Shown piece by piece: positions 1-9,618 of a DNA stretch of 64,000 nt (position 1 is its first letter; each line of letters begins with the position of its first letter). Below the pieces are notes generated by a model. The model saw only the letters and a list, made by a program, of their open reading frames with translations, ran no database searches and was not told the DNA's origin. The position numbers and the translations under genes are program-made. This DNA is from Symbiodinium sp. CCMP2592 (Eukaryota; Sar; Dinophyceae; Suessiales; Symbiodiniaceae): NCBI GenBank assembly GCA_905221615.1, contig CAJNDT010003024.1, positions 598,173 to 662,172 of the forward strand, given 5' to 3'.

Positions 1-51
1 TATGTTAAGCCATATTCCTCAATGAAGGGGTATTGGGCTCTCTGGGTCCGG
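1..51. repeat. FB-C foldback element, right half only
   Basis: The window opens inside a foldback element. An ATATTCCTCAATGAAGGGG arm and a TGGGCTCTCTGGGT tip match the right half of the FB-C-type element near 51.0 kb. The left half lies outside the window. Confidence 0.55.
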
Positions 52-104
52 GAGTGTCTTCGAAAGGCTCCAAACCTCACATCCCCAAGTCCCTACATTC
101 CTAG

Positions 105-186
105 ACCCTAAACGCTAAACCCTCTACCCTAAACCTTATACCCTACTAAACCCTAAACCCTGTACCCTAAACCCTAAACCCCTAAG
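105..186. repeat. telomere-like CCCTAAA tract, degenerate
   Basis: Heptamers CCCTAAA are interspersed with variants such as CCCTATA and CTGTACC. The tract is short and degenerate and lies among other repeats, so it is an interstitial tract and not a chromosome end. Confidence 0.85.
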
Positions 187-221
187 TCCACAGACTAACT
201 GAGCCCACAAACCCCCCACTG

Positions 222-404
222 GATGGTTGTCAAAATTAGGGCCCCTCTCTGGTTCCCTAATACAATACGGCACCTATCATGTAAGTACCCCAAAACTTAG
301 CTTTTTGGGTTCTTATAATTTAGTAGGAATCGGAAAGCTAAACCTCGTATTTCTGTGGCTTATTGGGGTAGTAAGGAACGGGACCCTGTTTTTGACAACC
401 ACCC
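222..404. mobile_element. FB-A foldback element interrupted by another repeat
   Basis: The arms GGTTGTCAAAATTAGGGCCC and GACCCTGTTTTTGACAACC are inverted. The right arm is split by about 80 bp that recurs near 29.56 kb (TTTTTGGGTTCTTATA, then TTTAGTAGGAA). The inner segment is therefore a nested younger insertion. No clean target duplication is visible. Confidence 0.7.
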
Positions 405-416
405 CGCTGTCTGCAG

Positions 417-477
417 GCAGAAGCTCCCTTTGGACCTGCTTTGGCGGGCCATGGCCGAGGTTCGCAGTCGAGCGCAG
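417..477 (+). CDS. candidate short exon, unknown product
   Basis: A GC-rich stretch follows a CTGCAG acceptor-like site and reads QKLPLDLLWRAMAEVRSRAQ without a stop, ending on CAG. It sits between a foldback element and FB-U. The base composition contrasts with the AT-rich repeats around it. No canonical GT donor follows directly. An open frame this short is common by chance, so the call rests on composition and on two similar islands downstream. Product unknown. Confidence 0.22.
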
Positions 478-507
478 GGTTTACGCTGGTGGCCTAGGCC
501 TGGGGTT

Positions 508-606
508 TACCTGGACCCAAAAGAACCTACCTTTTTTTAGGGTTCTCTATTATGACTTCCTTATTATATAAGTCTTTAAGAAAGTAGGTTATTTGGGGTC
601 AAGGTA
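508..606. mobile_element. FB-U foldback element
   Basis: The tips TACCTGGACCCAAA and TTTGGGGTCAAGGTA are inverted, and the inner arms CCTACCTTTTT and AAGAAAGTAGG also pair. A second copy lies at 21.35-21.44 kb. Confidence 0.7.
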
Positions 607-1130
607 GGGGTTTAGGGGTTAAGGGTTTAAGGCTTGGTGTTGAGGGTTTAAGCAGTTGTCGGACAGAGTGTAAGACGCAGGAGGGGGAGGACACAAGGTG
701 AGGACAGCTCGAGTACCATATGATTTCCAGCCATATGCTTTCCAGCCCTTCCAAACCCAAGCTTAAATGGTACGTGGGGTGGGGCAAGGGGCTTAATCGC
801 AGCTTTCGGGGACTGGGTCTCAAGACGTCTAAGGTTAAGGGCCAGGGACCAAGGCGAGGGGGTTCAACGCCTCGTGTAAGCAAATTATACCACTCTGACA
901 GCACCAGCAGTAAATCAATCGGACTTCAGTTTACAGTAGAAGCCAAAAAGTGGGAAACCCAATAGCCTCATTCCTTAAGAGTAATGATTCGGGAATCCCG
1001 GCACCATTTGGCCTTTATCCGGGTTTCCAACTTTTTGGGGTTTACTGTACAGGACCCGCTGAATCTCGCTTAGGATCTTCGTTGTCTCTATACCTGCCCC
1101 GTGCCCTAAAATCTGAACCCCCTCTGTTCG
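607..1130. other. gene-poor stretch
   Basis: TTTAGGG-like text is followed by open frames on both strands, such as a minus-strand frame of about 100 codons. None has coding-like composition or clear splice signals. I see no supported gene here. Confidence 0.5.
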
Positions 1131-1133
1131 CAG

Positions 1134-1202
1134 GTTACCGTCGAGCGCGTGCGCCGTGCCCTGCTGATATGTATGATCATGGCCTGTGCCTCAGAGTCGC
1201 AG
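1134..1202 (+). CDS. candidate 23-codon exon, unknown product
   Basis: The exon begins right after a pyrimidine-rich CCCCCTCTGTTCGCAG acceptor. It reads VTVERVRRALLICMIMACAS and continues ESQ, ending on CAG. The alternating charged and hydrophobic residues are helix-like. It is followed by FB-H. The donor is not GT, so the right edge is uncertain. It could form one transcript with the islands at 417 and 1671, all readable in phase 0. Product unknown. Confidence 0.28.
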
Positions 1203-1227
1203 AGTTGCTTGGACTTGGGTCCTTTAC

Positions 1228-1330
1228 CTAGTAGTTTTTGGGTAGTGTAGTCCCTATATTATATAGTCCCTAGATAACCAAAAAAGGTTAACCTTTAGCC
1301 TTTAGTTCCCCATGATACCCGACAAGTAGG
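1228..1330. mobile_element. FB-H foldback element
   Basis: Arms around a TATAGTCCCTATATTATATA-like centre carry TTTTTGGGTAG and AACCAAAAAAGG, with the outer tail CATGATACCCGACAAGTAGG. Matching copies lie at 28.9, 42.45 and 50.36 kb. Its antisense text gives the recurring peptide LVGYHGEL in chance ORFs. Confidence 0.7.
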
Positions 1331-1542
1331 TTTAAGGGATGTGTAAGGATCCATGCAGGGTTGAGGTTCCTTTTGGTGTGTAAGGGATCGGTGCATTGGG
1401 GCGTGGGCCGGCAGAGAAGCTGGAATTCGGGTTTAAGTGCTGGAGTTAGGATTTGTGCCCGAGGTTTATATAGGGTTATAGGGCTTGGTGATGCATTCAC
1501 GGATTAAGTTGTCTAGCGTGTTCAATTCTAGATTCTAGTCTT

Positions 1543-1636
1543 TACCTAGAGGCTCCATGGTAGTTCCTTTCTGTGGTTTATACTTAGGATCCCATAAGGT
1601 AACCCCAAAAAGGAACTGCAATGGAGCCTATGGGTA
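1543..1636. mobile_element. FB-G foldback element
   Basis: The tips TACCTAGAGGCTCC and GGAGCCTATGGGTA are inverted, and the inner arms TAGTTCCTTTC and AAAAGGAACTGC also pair. The centre contains AGGATCCCATA. It belongs to the GGCTCC/GGAGCC subfamily. Confidence 0.8.
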
Positions 1637-1670
1637 GTTCTTTGCGTAGGATCTCCGATGAGATCTCTAG

Positions 1671-1739
1671 ACGTGGCCCGAGGTGGTTGCGCAGCTCTTC
1701 GGCATCATGACGGGCGCTCAGACGACTTCGAAGTCGTGA
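1671..1739 (+). CDS. candidate terminal exon, unknown product
   Basis: After a GATCTCTAG acceptor the frame reads TWPEVVAQLFGIMTGAQTTS, then KS and a TGA stop, 23 codons in all. Codons are mostly G/C-ending. Telomere-like TTTAGGG text begins just after the stop. No product is recognised. Confidence 0.3.
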   Translation, partial: TWPEVVAQLFGIMTGAQTTSKS

Positions 1740-1743
1740 GGTG

Positions 1744-1835
1744 TCAGTCTAGGGTTTGGGGTTCAGGGTTTTGGGTTCAGGGTTTAGGGTTTGGGGTTCA
1801 GGGTTTGGGTTTGGGGGTTTGAGTTAAGGGTTTTT
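1744..1835. repeat. TTTAGGG/TTTGGGG degenerate tract
   Basis: G-strand telomere-like units (GGGTTTGGGGTTCAGGG variants) run for about 90 bp. Confidence 0.8.
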
Positions 1836-2297
1836 CTACCCGAGCGCAACGAAGCAGGTAAAGCAACTGCCCAACACCCATACCTGGCGATTGTTCTAGG
1901 TACCTTTGGGGTTCAAGGAGGGTTCCTTTTCGGGTTTAGGGTATTAGCACGCAGCGTTGGGGTAGTTTAGGCTTATGGTAGCAAGGAGTGATGTTGCTTG
2001 GCTTTCCGGTTCAGGGCGCGCCTTTAGTTTCATCACGATCGCCATCTTCAGCATGAGAAACATCATCATGTGCAGTAATGATATCGTCCTAAACCCTCGC
2101 AGACCCAAATCCATGAAAGCCCCCAAAATCCCCCAAGCCCTACAACCTCAACCCAGGAAAGCCGCAATGTAGAGAAGCAGATGTTGCCTTCTGACTGGGA
2201 GCTTTCTGAGCCTTCTATAAATCACCTTCAACACGTCAAGGTTCAACTTTTTTGGCCTATGAGCTGGGCCACCGGGGACCTCTGGGTTCTCCCCACC

Positions 2298-2473
2298 CTT
2301 GGAGCATCACGGGACTTAGTAAGGTTATAAGTTATAAGTACCTTAAGTGAGGTTATATGAGCAATTTTAAGCATACTGTACTTAGAATTACTCATGTAAA
2401 CTCCAGTAACTATACTTAGTATAGTTACTGGAGTTTGTTTATGACCTTACTCACCAAGTCCCATGATGCTCCA
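2298..2473. mobile_element. FB-E2 foldback element with nested palindrome
   Basis: The arms CTTGGAGCATCACGGGACTT and AAGTCCCATGATGCTCCAA are inverted, with inner TTAGTAAGG pairing to CCTTACTCACCAA. The element is longer than its relatives because an exact 39-bp palindrome sits in its right half. Confidence 0.75.
2398..2436. repeat. perfect 18+3+18 palindrome nested in FB-E2
   Basis: The arm AAACTCCAGTAACTATAC is followed by TTA and then its exact reverse complement. It interrupts the host element, so it is either a very young foldback insertion or a terminal-arm duplication. Confidence 0.85.
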
Positions 2474-2769
2474 AACCCTAAACCCGAAACCCTTACCAAG
2501 CAACCCCAAGTGCTCAGGTGGATGTCGTCCCGGCAGGCGAGGACCTTGGTGGTTTGTAGCAGTTGTCAGTTGTCCGCTTCGAGGTGTCAGGGGTGTTGTT
2601 CGTTGTTTTGGCTTTTTGCAGGGGGGTAGAATTGCTGTGGGACAGTGGTGGCAGTAGTAGCAGTTGTGTTGTTGTTGTTGTCGTTGTGTGTGTGTGTGTT
2701 GTTTTTATGTGTTATTCGCAAGGATTGCATGTGTGGCTTTGGGATGGGGTGTTCAGTCTTAGTAGTTGG

Positions 2770-2899
2770 GTCCTCGATTCTTTTAAGATGTTTTCATATG
2801 TGGTCTCATGACTTCGATCCGAAGGGCGACTTGCCAGTTATCTGGCAAGCACAGGAGGTTTCGGGTGACATGGAAATGGTACAACTCATAGAGATATAA
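2770..2899 (+). CDS. candidate exon ending in a stop, unknown product
   Basis: A frame downstream of a (GT)n tract reads FDPKGDLPVIWQAQEVSGDM, then EMVQLIEI and TAA. The charged/hydrophobic pattern is protein-like. No clear acceptor fixes the left edge. Product unknown. Confidence 0.25.
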
Positions 2900-2947
2900 A
2901 TGCGACAATACAACCTCTGTCGGCTTTTCCGGGCTTGTAATAGGCAG

Positions 2948-3340
2948 GTGCGCTGCGAAGACCAGGTTGCGAAGATGCTGCGACTATGGCAGAGAGCCAC
3001 CGAATGCGGTGTCTGGGAACAGCTACCAAACATGCAAATTTATCCTGAGCTGGGGGCTTGCTGGGCAGGTCAGTGGAGCTCGCCTTCGAAATGCGACAGC
3101 TCGCCAGAGGATTTCACAGCCCTGGCCTCTAAAACTTTAGGACAGAGGTGGCCAACATGAAGAAAGAGGACCTCCGGCACACAATCAAAAACATGGTGGC
3201 CACCGTAGGCCCATACGGAGGCCTTCTTGGGCAAGACTGAGACTGAAGCTCAAGTGTTGACGTTGAATGTGCTGTCCATGAGCTGCTTCTAATCCCAGTA
3301 GAGTTTCTATACCGAATTAAGGAAAGACGAAGTGACAACC
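2948..3340 (+). pseudogene. coding-like block split over frames
   Basis: After an AATAGGCAG acceptor the text reads VRCEDQVAKMLRLWQRATEC, then GVWEQ. After a TGGGCAG acceptor it reads VELAFEMRQLARGFHS. A further frame gives TEVANMKKEDLRHTIKNMVA. The last part, after CCGTAG, reads HTEAFLGKTETEAQVLTLNV. Stops and one-base shifts separate the segments. They are either small exons with introns of about 20-50 nt or a decayed gene copy. Exon ends lack GT donors, which favours decay. No family is recognised. Confidence 0.3.
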
Positions 3341-3666
3341 CACAAGCAGCGACGCCTCAGAAGCATATCTGTAACATATCAAAACCCCAAAGGGCCACAG
3401 TCATGGGGCACACTTCCCCAAACCATAACTGTAATTTCCAATAAAGAAACCCTACATTCTGCTCTATAGGTACTGCTAGAACCCCTTGAAGCAACCCTCA
3501 ACCCTAAACCCTGAAAAGAACTCTTAAGATTTTGGGAGCCCAAGCTCAAACTCGGTAGCGGGGGGAGCTTCCCCCCCAACTGGAAAAAACCAAGCCGCCA
3601 ACCCCTAGTTCCGTGCGAGACGCATCACCAAAAAAATGAGTTTAGCGTTTAGGGCTTGAAGTCTTA

Positions 3667-3754
3667 CCCTAGGGATCTAAGGACTCATATGTTAAGGCCT
3701 TTGGGCCCAAAGACCATACCATGTAAGGCTTTTGGGCTGTTTTGATCCCTAGGG
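3667..3754. mobile_element. FB-R foldback element
   Basis: The tips CCCTAGGGATC and GATCCCTAGGG are inverted. The inner TTTGGGCCCAAAGACCATAC is shared with the only other copy at 34.40 kb. Confidence 0.75.
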
Positions 3755-3775
3755 TTAAAGCATCAAGCTGATATC

Positions 3776-3886
3776 TGAGAAGGGGCCCCCACCCTGTAAT
3801 AGTGACTATAAGGCTATGAGGGTTACATTATAGGGCCCTATTATATTCCTATTATACCACTATTACAGGGTGGGGGCCGCTTCTAA
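3776..3886. mobile_element. FB-D foldback element with 8-bp target duplication
   Basis: The arms GCCCCCACCCTGTAATAGTG and CACTATTACAGGGTGGGGGC are exact inverted repeats. CTGATATC occurs immediately on both sides, which is a target-site duplication. Confidence 0.88.
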
Positions 3887-3960
3887 CTGATATCCTAAGC
3901 CCCGAGAGTTTTAGAGCATCCTGGAGCTGCGGCCCTAGCCCTAACTAACCATTGATATTG

Positions 3961-4071
3961 CTGGATTTGGAGTACCATACTTGAATACTTTTTTGGAACC
4001 TGTTCCTTAAAGGAACCATTCTGAAATAAAAGTCTATACTTTTTTCTCCCTGGTTACTTCAAAGTCCAGTA
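3961..4071. mobile_element. FB-K foldback element
   Basis: TTGGAGTACCATACTTGAATAC on the left pairs imperfectly with a TGGTTACTTCAAAGTCCAG right end. The middle AGGAACCATTCTGAAATAAA recurs at 18.95 and 31.27 kb. Confidence 0.7.
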
Positions 4072-4163
4072 TTGGGAGCTGCTAAGGAGCCAGGGATGAT
4101 GAGAATTCCTTTTAAGTAAGGAGCCAAAGAGCCAAGGGAACCCCCAAAACCACTGGTTAGCTA
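4072..4163. repeat. FB-V repeat abutting FB-K
   Basis: GCTAAGGAGCCAGGGATGAT and CCCCCAAAACCACTGGTTAG recur at 29.6 kb, and the last part recurs at 35.95 kb. Translated antisense it gives the peptide NQWFWGF seen in two unrelated chance ORFs. Confidence 0.7.
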
Positions 4164-4445
4164 AACCCCAAACCTTCAAGCCTGAAGCCCTGTCATTGAA
4201 GCCGAAACTTCCGGACTTTACTAGACCAGACCATTTTTCCATACTAGACTGTACTATAACTTTATATATAGAGTAATGTTTATGACATAGTATGATATAA
4301 CGTAATGTACTGTGACATACCTCAAACCCTAAACCCCTCAAAAAACGGAAGCGTTTTTAGCTTTTCCAAGGCCAAGAATCTTCCGTGTCCCGAACCATTG
4401 CCGCGCGTTGAGCCGAGGAGAACGGTTTGTTTTTGTCTAATCTTT

Positions 4446-4490
4446 TTTGGGGTTTAGGGTTTAAGGTTTAAGGGTTTAGGGTTTAGGGCG
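4446..4490. repeat. TTTAGGG tract
   Basis: About five TTTAGGG-like units lie on the plus strand. Confidence 0.8.
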
Positions 4491-4999
4491 TTTGGAGCAC
4501 GTGTCCATGTGTTTGTGTAGCTGTCTTTGTGTGTTCGTGGGTGTCGAGGTGGGTGGATGGATGGGTGGGTGGGTGTGCGGTGTGCGGTGTGGGTGTGGGG
4601 TTGCAGGGTTTCACTGTTCGCGGCTTGGGGCTGATGGGAAACCTTTGGATGTGTCGGGTGCGGGGCTACAGGTCTGAATGTCGGGCCGGGGAGCGTCAGG
4701 ATACTTGCTTGGTGTTCATTTCCGGAGTCTCGGTAATGTAGAGATTTAGGACGTAGGGCTTCGGTTGAGGATTTTTGCTGGGAGTTGGGCCGTGTTGGGG
4801 TGGTGGTTGGGGATCAGGGGTTGAAGATGGAGTTCAGCCGGGCTCTACACCTTGTGCCGTTGCGAGACAGGTTGCTAGCTGGACCTGGAAGAGGCAATGT
4901 AGGAGTCTCATTCCAGCAGCTGCGGCAGGAGCAGCAGCATGAGTACTGCAGTTGCTCTTGCTGCTTATGTTCACGCTACGGTGTTTGAACCATTGACAG

Positions 5000-5257
5000 C
5001 AATGACGAGAGCAATAGTCGGGGTGATGACGAAGATGATGATGAGGATGTGGATGAGGATCAGGATGGCGATGACGACAAAGAGTAAGTTGGATCTCAGC
5101 CCTAAACCCTCAACCCTAAACCCTAAAGCGACTAGCAGCACACGGACAGACCCAAGAGCCATCACCCCACGCAGGATGTACCATCGGGCCGCCAAGTCCG
5201 AGTCTCGAGATTACGACCTTTCAGCCTGTTGTCGCTGTTCGACAAAGACGAGCCTAG
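5000..5257 (+). CDS. candidate two-exon acidic protein fragment
   Basis: After a CATTGACAG acceptor, exon 1 (to 5083) encodes an acidic run, SNDESNSRGDDEDDDEDVDE and DQDGDDDK, and ends at a strong GTAAGT donor. The intron of 66 nt holds four CCCTAAA-like heptamers and ends ACGGACAG. Exon 2 (5150-5257) then continues in frame: PKSHHPTQDVPSGRQVRVSR, LRPFSLLSLFDKDEPR, ending at AG|GTAAAC. Two nearby AGs could shift exon 2 into the overlapping frame, RMYHRAAKSESRDY. An upstream island at 4819-4988 (FSRALHLVPLRDRLLAGPGR) may belong to the same gene. Product unknown; acidic runs like this are common in nucleolar and chromatin proteins. Confidence 0.45.
5084..5149 (+). other. short GT-AG intron made of telomere-like heptamers
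   Basis: GTAAGT opens the segment, CCCTAAACCC-type units fill its middle, and ACAG closes it. It separates two phase-compatible coding-like segments. Confidence 0.5.
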
Positions 5258-5447
5258 GTAAACCTGCATGATCCATGCCTTGATGGTTCTCTTTATAATT
5301 TGATCTGGTAAGACATCGGGTTTACCGGTCGCTGAGCATGTAAAAGGTAGTTCCTAAACCCTAAATCCTAAGATGTGGCGCCTGTTGCAAAGCGCCGAGG
5401 CTCCTAAGACCACAAAAATAGAAACTAAAACCATTGAATCCTGGTAG

Positions 5448-5507
5448 TTTGGTGCTATGTCCCAAGACGCCCCAATGATTCTGCTTAACATGGTCCGGAC
5501 CCTGTAA
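5448..5507 (+). CDS. candidate 20-codon terminal exon
   Basis: After an ATCCTGGTAG acceptor the frame reads FGAMSQDAPMILLNMVRTL and stops at TAA. Just upstream an ATG frame reads MWRLLQSAEAPKTTKIETKT. No homologue is recognised. Confidence 0.28.
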   Translation, partial: FGAMSQDAPMILLNMVRTL

Positions 5508-6285
5508 CTAGTGCACGGTTTCAAGTCGTGGGCTCTGCCCAACATCTGCTGCCTTGGACTTACCAGGTATGCCCATGCCCCATCGAGCCGAAACTACGCC
5601 TCCCTAATGTAGGAGCCTTAAAACAACTTGAATAGGGCTTTCGGGGATCAGTATGCTACACTTATAATAAGGATCCCCCCAAAATCGTATCCTAAACCCT
5701 AAACCCTATTGGTAAGTATTTAGGCCACTATGAGCTCACCTTCGCGTGTTGCAAACCTGTGCTTGATCGCCAGGCTCTAGAATCTTTCTTGAATTCGCTT
5801 CACCTTAGCTAGAGGGTCATATGCTAACCCCTTTTTCCGGATGCCTAATTCTATGGTTAGGATCTGTTTTATAGAAAAGTAGGTACCTCAAAAAAGGGGT
5901 ATGGTATGAGCCTTGAGGTACAACCTAAACCCTCATGTGCATTCCCTCTTTTGGGTTTGGACTCCCCCTCGTGCATCTCGCTCATAAGCACGCACCAAGA
6001 CAAGTTTAGGTTTTGTAGGGCTTGGAGCTACAGGATTGGCCGTGCAATAACCCCGACAGCTATGCCAAATGGCCATATGCACTACACTTATCTCATCCTC
6101 ACCTCACTCAACCCCAAGCTCAAGCTCTTTCAAAGTTCAAATCTGGTTCTGAAGGAATTCGCTGAGGTGTAGGAATTAGGGGCTAGGGGTGGGGTTGTCT
6201 TTGAGTTGAGCTCGCCTGGTCTCAGGGGTTACCAGCTTAAAACTGGTTTGAGGATCTTGGGATCCTCTAACCCTGGATGAACGTG

Positions 6286-6384
6286 GGAGTTTCCGAAAAG
6301 AGGGGTACCTTATTTTAGGGTCCGTGTAATAAGGGTCCTACTATTTAGGGTACCATGGTAGGGTCCCCTGTTTTCGGAAGCTCC
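6286..6384. mobile_element. FB-B foldback element
   Basis: The arms GGAGTTTCCGAAAAGAGGGG and CCCCTGTTTTCGGAAGCTCC are inverted, with a GGGTCCTACTATTTAGGGTA interior. The flanks AACGTG and CATGTT are only partly alike. Confidence 0.8.
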
Positions 6385-6473
6385 CATGTTGTGCTTCAGA
6401 AAGACACCAGGGATCGGATTCGATTTGATACCTACACCCAAGTTTCTAAACCCGCAGCATTCGAGTGAGGCAG

Positions 6474-6540
6474 TCGGCGAGCTGATGGCTATCGTTTGCA
6501 GCAAGCAGTTCAGCTGTCCAAGATGAAGAAAGACACATAG
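6474..6540 (+). CDS. candidate terminal exon
   Basis: Following a GTGAGGCAG acceptor the frame reads RRADGYRLQQAVQLSKMKKD, then T and TAG. The lysine-rich C-terminus after an amphipathic stretch is plausible protein. Product unknown. Confidence 0.3.
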
Positions 6541-6607
6541 TTTTATACTTGTATGAAGAGTTAATGTCATGGCCCTCATCAGTGTTGCATACGTTTCACG
6601 TCGCCCA

Positions 6608-6745
6608 CCCAACGAAGTTCAGTCGTAGTGACTGAACGTCCGTGGGGGCAACTTGGACGAGACTCGTTGGTGGCTGTGGCAAGATTCCCATACTTGCGCA
6701 TTAGTTCCTTAACCTCAGTGCGAAATCGTAACATGCGGGCCGAAA
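6608..6745 (-). CDS. candidate coding island on the minus strand
   Basis: The minus strand reads RMLRFRTEVKELMRKYGNLA followed by TATNESRPSCPHGRSVTTTE. It is rich in charged residues and free of stops for about 50 codons. The frame then runs into an FB-F element, where any coding must end. The plus strand shows nothing comparable. Product unknown. Confidence 0.25.
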
Positions 6746-6828
6746 TAATTTGGGGGGCTCCTTGTGGTAATAATGGTATAACGGGCCCCAAAACCCTATT
6801 CTAATCATTAAGAATTAAGGCCCCTATA
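6743..6828. repeat. FB-F foldback element, left-truncated
   Basis: GGGCCCCAAAACCCTATTCT and ATTAAGGCCCCTATAG match the right half of the most abundant family. Confidence 0.65.
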
Positions 6829-6865
6829 GTCAGCGGGTTCAGGGCCGGCTTCACTGCTTGAGTAT

Positions 6866-6974
6866 CCCAGACCTTCCAAAATGCCTTAATTAAGGAATAT
6901 ACCTTAAATTATAATAGGATCCCTTATATGAATTAAGGTATATTCCTTAATTAAGGGATTTTGGAAGGTCTGGG
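6866..6974. mobile_element. FB-C foldback element, near-complete
   Basis: The arms CCCAGACCTTCCAAAATGCC and GGGATTTTGGAAGGTCTGGG are inverted. The inner TTAATTAAGGAATATACCTT pairs with AAGGTATATTCCTTAATTAA around an AGGATCC centre. Confidence 0.88.
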
Positions 6975-7720
6975 ATTTTAGGTTATGATATGACTGTCGG
7001 AGTCACTCACGGTGATGTTGTGTGAATCGAAGTGCTTAGCAGTGTTGTTCCCTTCCAATCCGTCATGGTAATTACTGTACCTACTTAGTCATGCTAAGGA
7101 TTATGCTCATGTCTACCCCCCCCTTAATTTGTAAGCCCCAGTAAGCCCCAAAGAGGTGGGAGTCGTATCTTCCTCCATACGCCGAGGTTCTTGCTGTAGG
7201 TAGAACACGTGGCAATCAGCTGGCAGAGGGAGCTAATTTGAACAGGGCGGGGCGTACTCTTCCAAAGAAAAGCTAGAACTCATTGTTCTACAAGCGGCAT
7301 CATGAAGTCTCTAATCATCCGACATCGAGGTTTGTTTTTCTGCGCCCTAAGTCCCAAATCCTATCGCGAGATCAACTCCGAACCTTGGCCCTAAAACCTA
7401 CAGCCTAAATCCTAGATTGAATTGTTGACTGTAAGCACATGTTAGCCCCAACCGCTTCTGAACATGAGCTCAACATAAAAACAGTTTCAACATGCTGCAG
7501 CCTTTGTCCATTCAGATTATGGAAACTGCTATGGCCCCTTACTCCCTACATCATCTTCCTACCATCGGGTTGTCTATTTAAATGTTTAGGGAGTTTGGGC
7601 TTTTAGTGTACAAGATCCATGGTTTCATTGTTTACCGTTTAGGCTTACATAGGGTCTACGGGGGTCCTGAAAACAAGAGCCCCAACCAAGTGACATGGCC
7701 TAGCTAGTCAGCCCGAGGGC
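6975..7720. other. gene-poor spacer with one weak coding island
   Basis: Mostly nondescript sequence with a few heptamers. After a CCATTCAG acceptor near 7516 a frame reads IMETAMAPYSLHHLPTIGLS and stops. I give it little weight. Confidence 0.4.
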
Positions 7721-7727
7721 CCATGTG

Positions 7728-7827
7728 GGTGGTTGTCAAAATTATGGTCCCTTTTTTGGGTTCTTAATATAATACGGCACCTAGTATTTAGGGTACCCCA
7801 AAAGGGACCCTAATGTTGACAACCACC
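7728..7827. mobile_element. FB-A foldback element with exact 6-bp target duplication
   Basis: Inverted arms GGTGGTTGTCAAAATTATGG and CCTAATGTTGACAACCACC are flanked on both sides by CATGTG. Confidence 0.9.
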
Positions 7828-7881
7828 CATGTGGCTGTACGGTTGATACTCTGGCTTGCCAGAAGGGGTCTCCTGTATCTC

Positions 7882-8010
7882 GGGGACCCAAAAAGCGCAT
7901 AAGCATAAGTATTTTATGGTGATATCCTTACCTTATTGGGCTTCATTATAAGGGGATTTATATGGGACATCCCTACCCTAATTTTTTGCTTATGTGCTTT
8001 TTTGGGGCCC
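7882..8010. mobile_element. FB-AA foldback element, single copy
   Basis: GGGGACCCAAAAAGCGCATA on the left pairs with TATGTGCTTTTTTGGGGCCC on the right, with inner AAGCATAAG-type symmetry. No second copy is seen in the window. Confidence 0.65.
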
Positions 8011-8146
8011 TAGTATCGTTGTTTTAGGGCGCAGGCTAGTGTATACTTGAGTGATTAAAAATGTGAACTTCTGAGCACAGGCACCCTTAAGAGGGATTTA
8101 GAGTGGGAGTCCAGACAGCTAGGTTCAAGAAATACCGAGACCTTCC

Positions 8147-8239
8147 AATGTCCCTTAATTGGGGAATATGCATTAAATCGCATTAGGGGCCTTACTATAA
8201 TAATTCAGGTATGTTGCTTCGTAAGGGATATGAGACCGT
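8147..8239. repeat. FB-C element, degenerate
   Basis: GAGACCTTCCAATGTCCCTT and GTAAGGGATATGAGACCGTT are recognisable but eroded FB-C arms. Confidence 0.6.
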
Positions 8240-8256
8240 TTGGATAGCTTCGACAG

Positions 8257-8320
8257 TGGAGAAGAGACACATGCATGCCTTTCTGCATGGTGTCGCAGCT
8301 TTGGCTTGCGACCTACGTAG
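8257..8320 (+). CDS. candidate exon
   Basis: After CTTCGACAG the frame reads VEKRHMHAFLHGVAALACDL and ends CGTAG before a GTCCCC dinucleotide donor and CCTAAACC text. An exon abutting heptamer sequence is the pattern of the better gene models here. Product unknown. Confidence 0.27.
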
Positions 8321-8524
8321 GTCCCCTAAACCTTAAGCAGTAGACCACACCCTTAACCATCAACTCTCAACGCTAAACAACCGTAGTCATAAGCCCACCA
8401 ACCTAACGAACAGCAACTGACCTCCATAGCCCAATGTGCTTACTTAGGCCCCCACACTTTCAACCGCCCTTCGTTCAGTATGTGAATGCCCATTCAACAT
8501 GACAAAGAAAATAGGGTTTAGCGG

Positions 8525-8740
8525 GTGCTTACCCGAACCCCAAAAGTAAGTGGAATCATGTCATGGCCCAACACCCATATAAACGGCTACCATTCACATA
8601 CTTGTAGGGGCTTGGTGTGGCTCTTTAGGTCCCGAGCTTCATGGGGCACTGAGCCCATATCTCACTTGCATCCGAGCTTCGTGTGGATGTCGCGCCTGCA
8701 TCCCGAGCGCGGCTCGGCTGCTCCGGAAACCGCAAACCTC
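8525..8740 (+). other. GC-rich open stretch, not assignable
   Basis: Two plus frames stay open over a GC-rich segment at 8600-8740. One holds RAWSPCIPSAARLLRKPQ-like basic text, the other EPISHLHPSFVWMSRLHPER. Neither is convincing. The segment ends at FB-M. Confidence 0.2.
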
Positions 8741-8861
8741 CTAGGTTGCTGAGTGGTACCATTTTGCACTTTTCTTGTTGTGATTCCTCTATTCACCCCA
8801 AATAGTAGGAACAAGTTTACCCTTATGACCTTATGATTAAAAGGGCCACTCAGGAACCAGG
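8741..8861. mobile_element. FB-M foldback element
   Basis: CTAGGTTGCTGAGTGGTACC pairs with GGGCCACTCAGGAACCAGG. CCTC lies just outside both ends, consistent with a 4-bp target duplication. A sister copy is at 45.85 kb. Confidence 0.7.
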
Positions 8862-8967
8862 CCTCTTTGGAAGTTGTTCAGTGCTATCTCCCAAAACTTC
8901 GACTCCGGAACCAGAACCCGCAGTCAAACCTTGTGGAGTTCCCTGCGTTGAATTCTAGCCAAGAGGC

Positions 8968-9073
8968 CCAGACAATCATCATCCCTTAGTCAAGGAAGCT
9001 ATTCAGACACACGTATGGTCCCTAATGCGGTTTAAGGTATATTCCTGCGTGAAAGGGATATCGGAAGGTCTGG
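8968..9073. repeat. FB-C element, degenerate
   Basis: The right arm AAGGTATATTCCTGCGTGAA and GGAAGGTCTGG are clear. The left arm CCCAGACAATCATCATCCCT is eroded. Confidence 0.6.
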
Positions 9074-9243
9074 GGACCATATATCCTGAAGACGACGTGA
9101 CTCTGAGAAGTACAGCGCGGGCTTTGCATCCTAGTTTGGTCGTCTAGTCATTCTCACAAGCAACTTTAGGCATAAACTCTTCGAACGCCGACCAGGTAGG
9201 GTAGGTAACCCAGAGGGGCCAGATCTGATAATCTACCTATAGT

Positions 9244-9322
9244 ATCCTTAGGAATTGGTTTGTATTTCTTTCATATGACACCCAAGAGAATATTAAACAT
9301 ATTATGGTTCTAAGGGGGGTAT
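9244..9322. repeat. FB-I element
   Basis: TATCCTTAGGAATTGGTTTG pairs weakly with TATTATGGTTCTAAGG. The interior CACCCAAGAGAATATTAAAC recurs at 40.75 and 52.53 kb. Confidence 0.65.
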
Positions 9323-9618
9323 GGCTACTACATTCTACTACCATTATGGAACAAGGACCCAGAAGAGGCTTGTTTGACCAAGATCCGTAGTATTGACATA
9401 TGCGTATGTCTGGACCCTCAGGGTAATCTACTTCCAACACCTGTGTGCAAGAGGGGCCAAGCGTCTCAGTCTGGGTCAGCCAATCATACAAGGGCGAAGG
9501 AAACGGTCAATGCTCGTTCTTGAAGGTCTCTTTAAGCCTGAATCTGTCCAGTTTAAGGTTTAGGAATCAAGGGCTGGGGCTCGGGGCTTTGAGTTTGGGG
9601 TTTAGGGAGTACCATTGG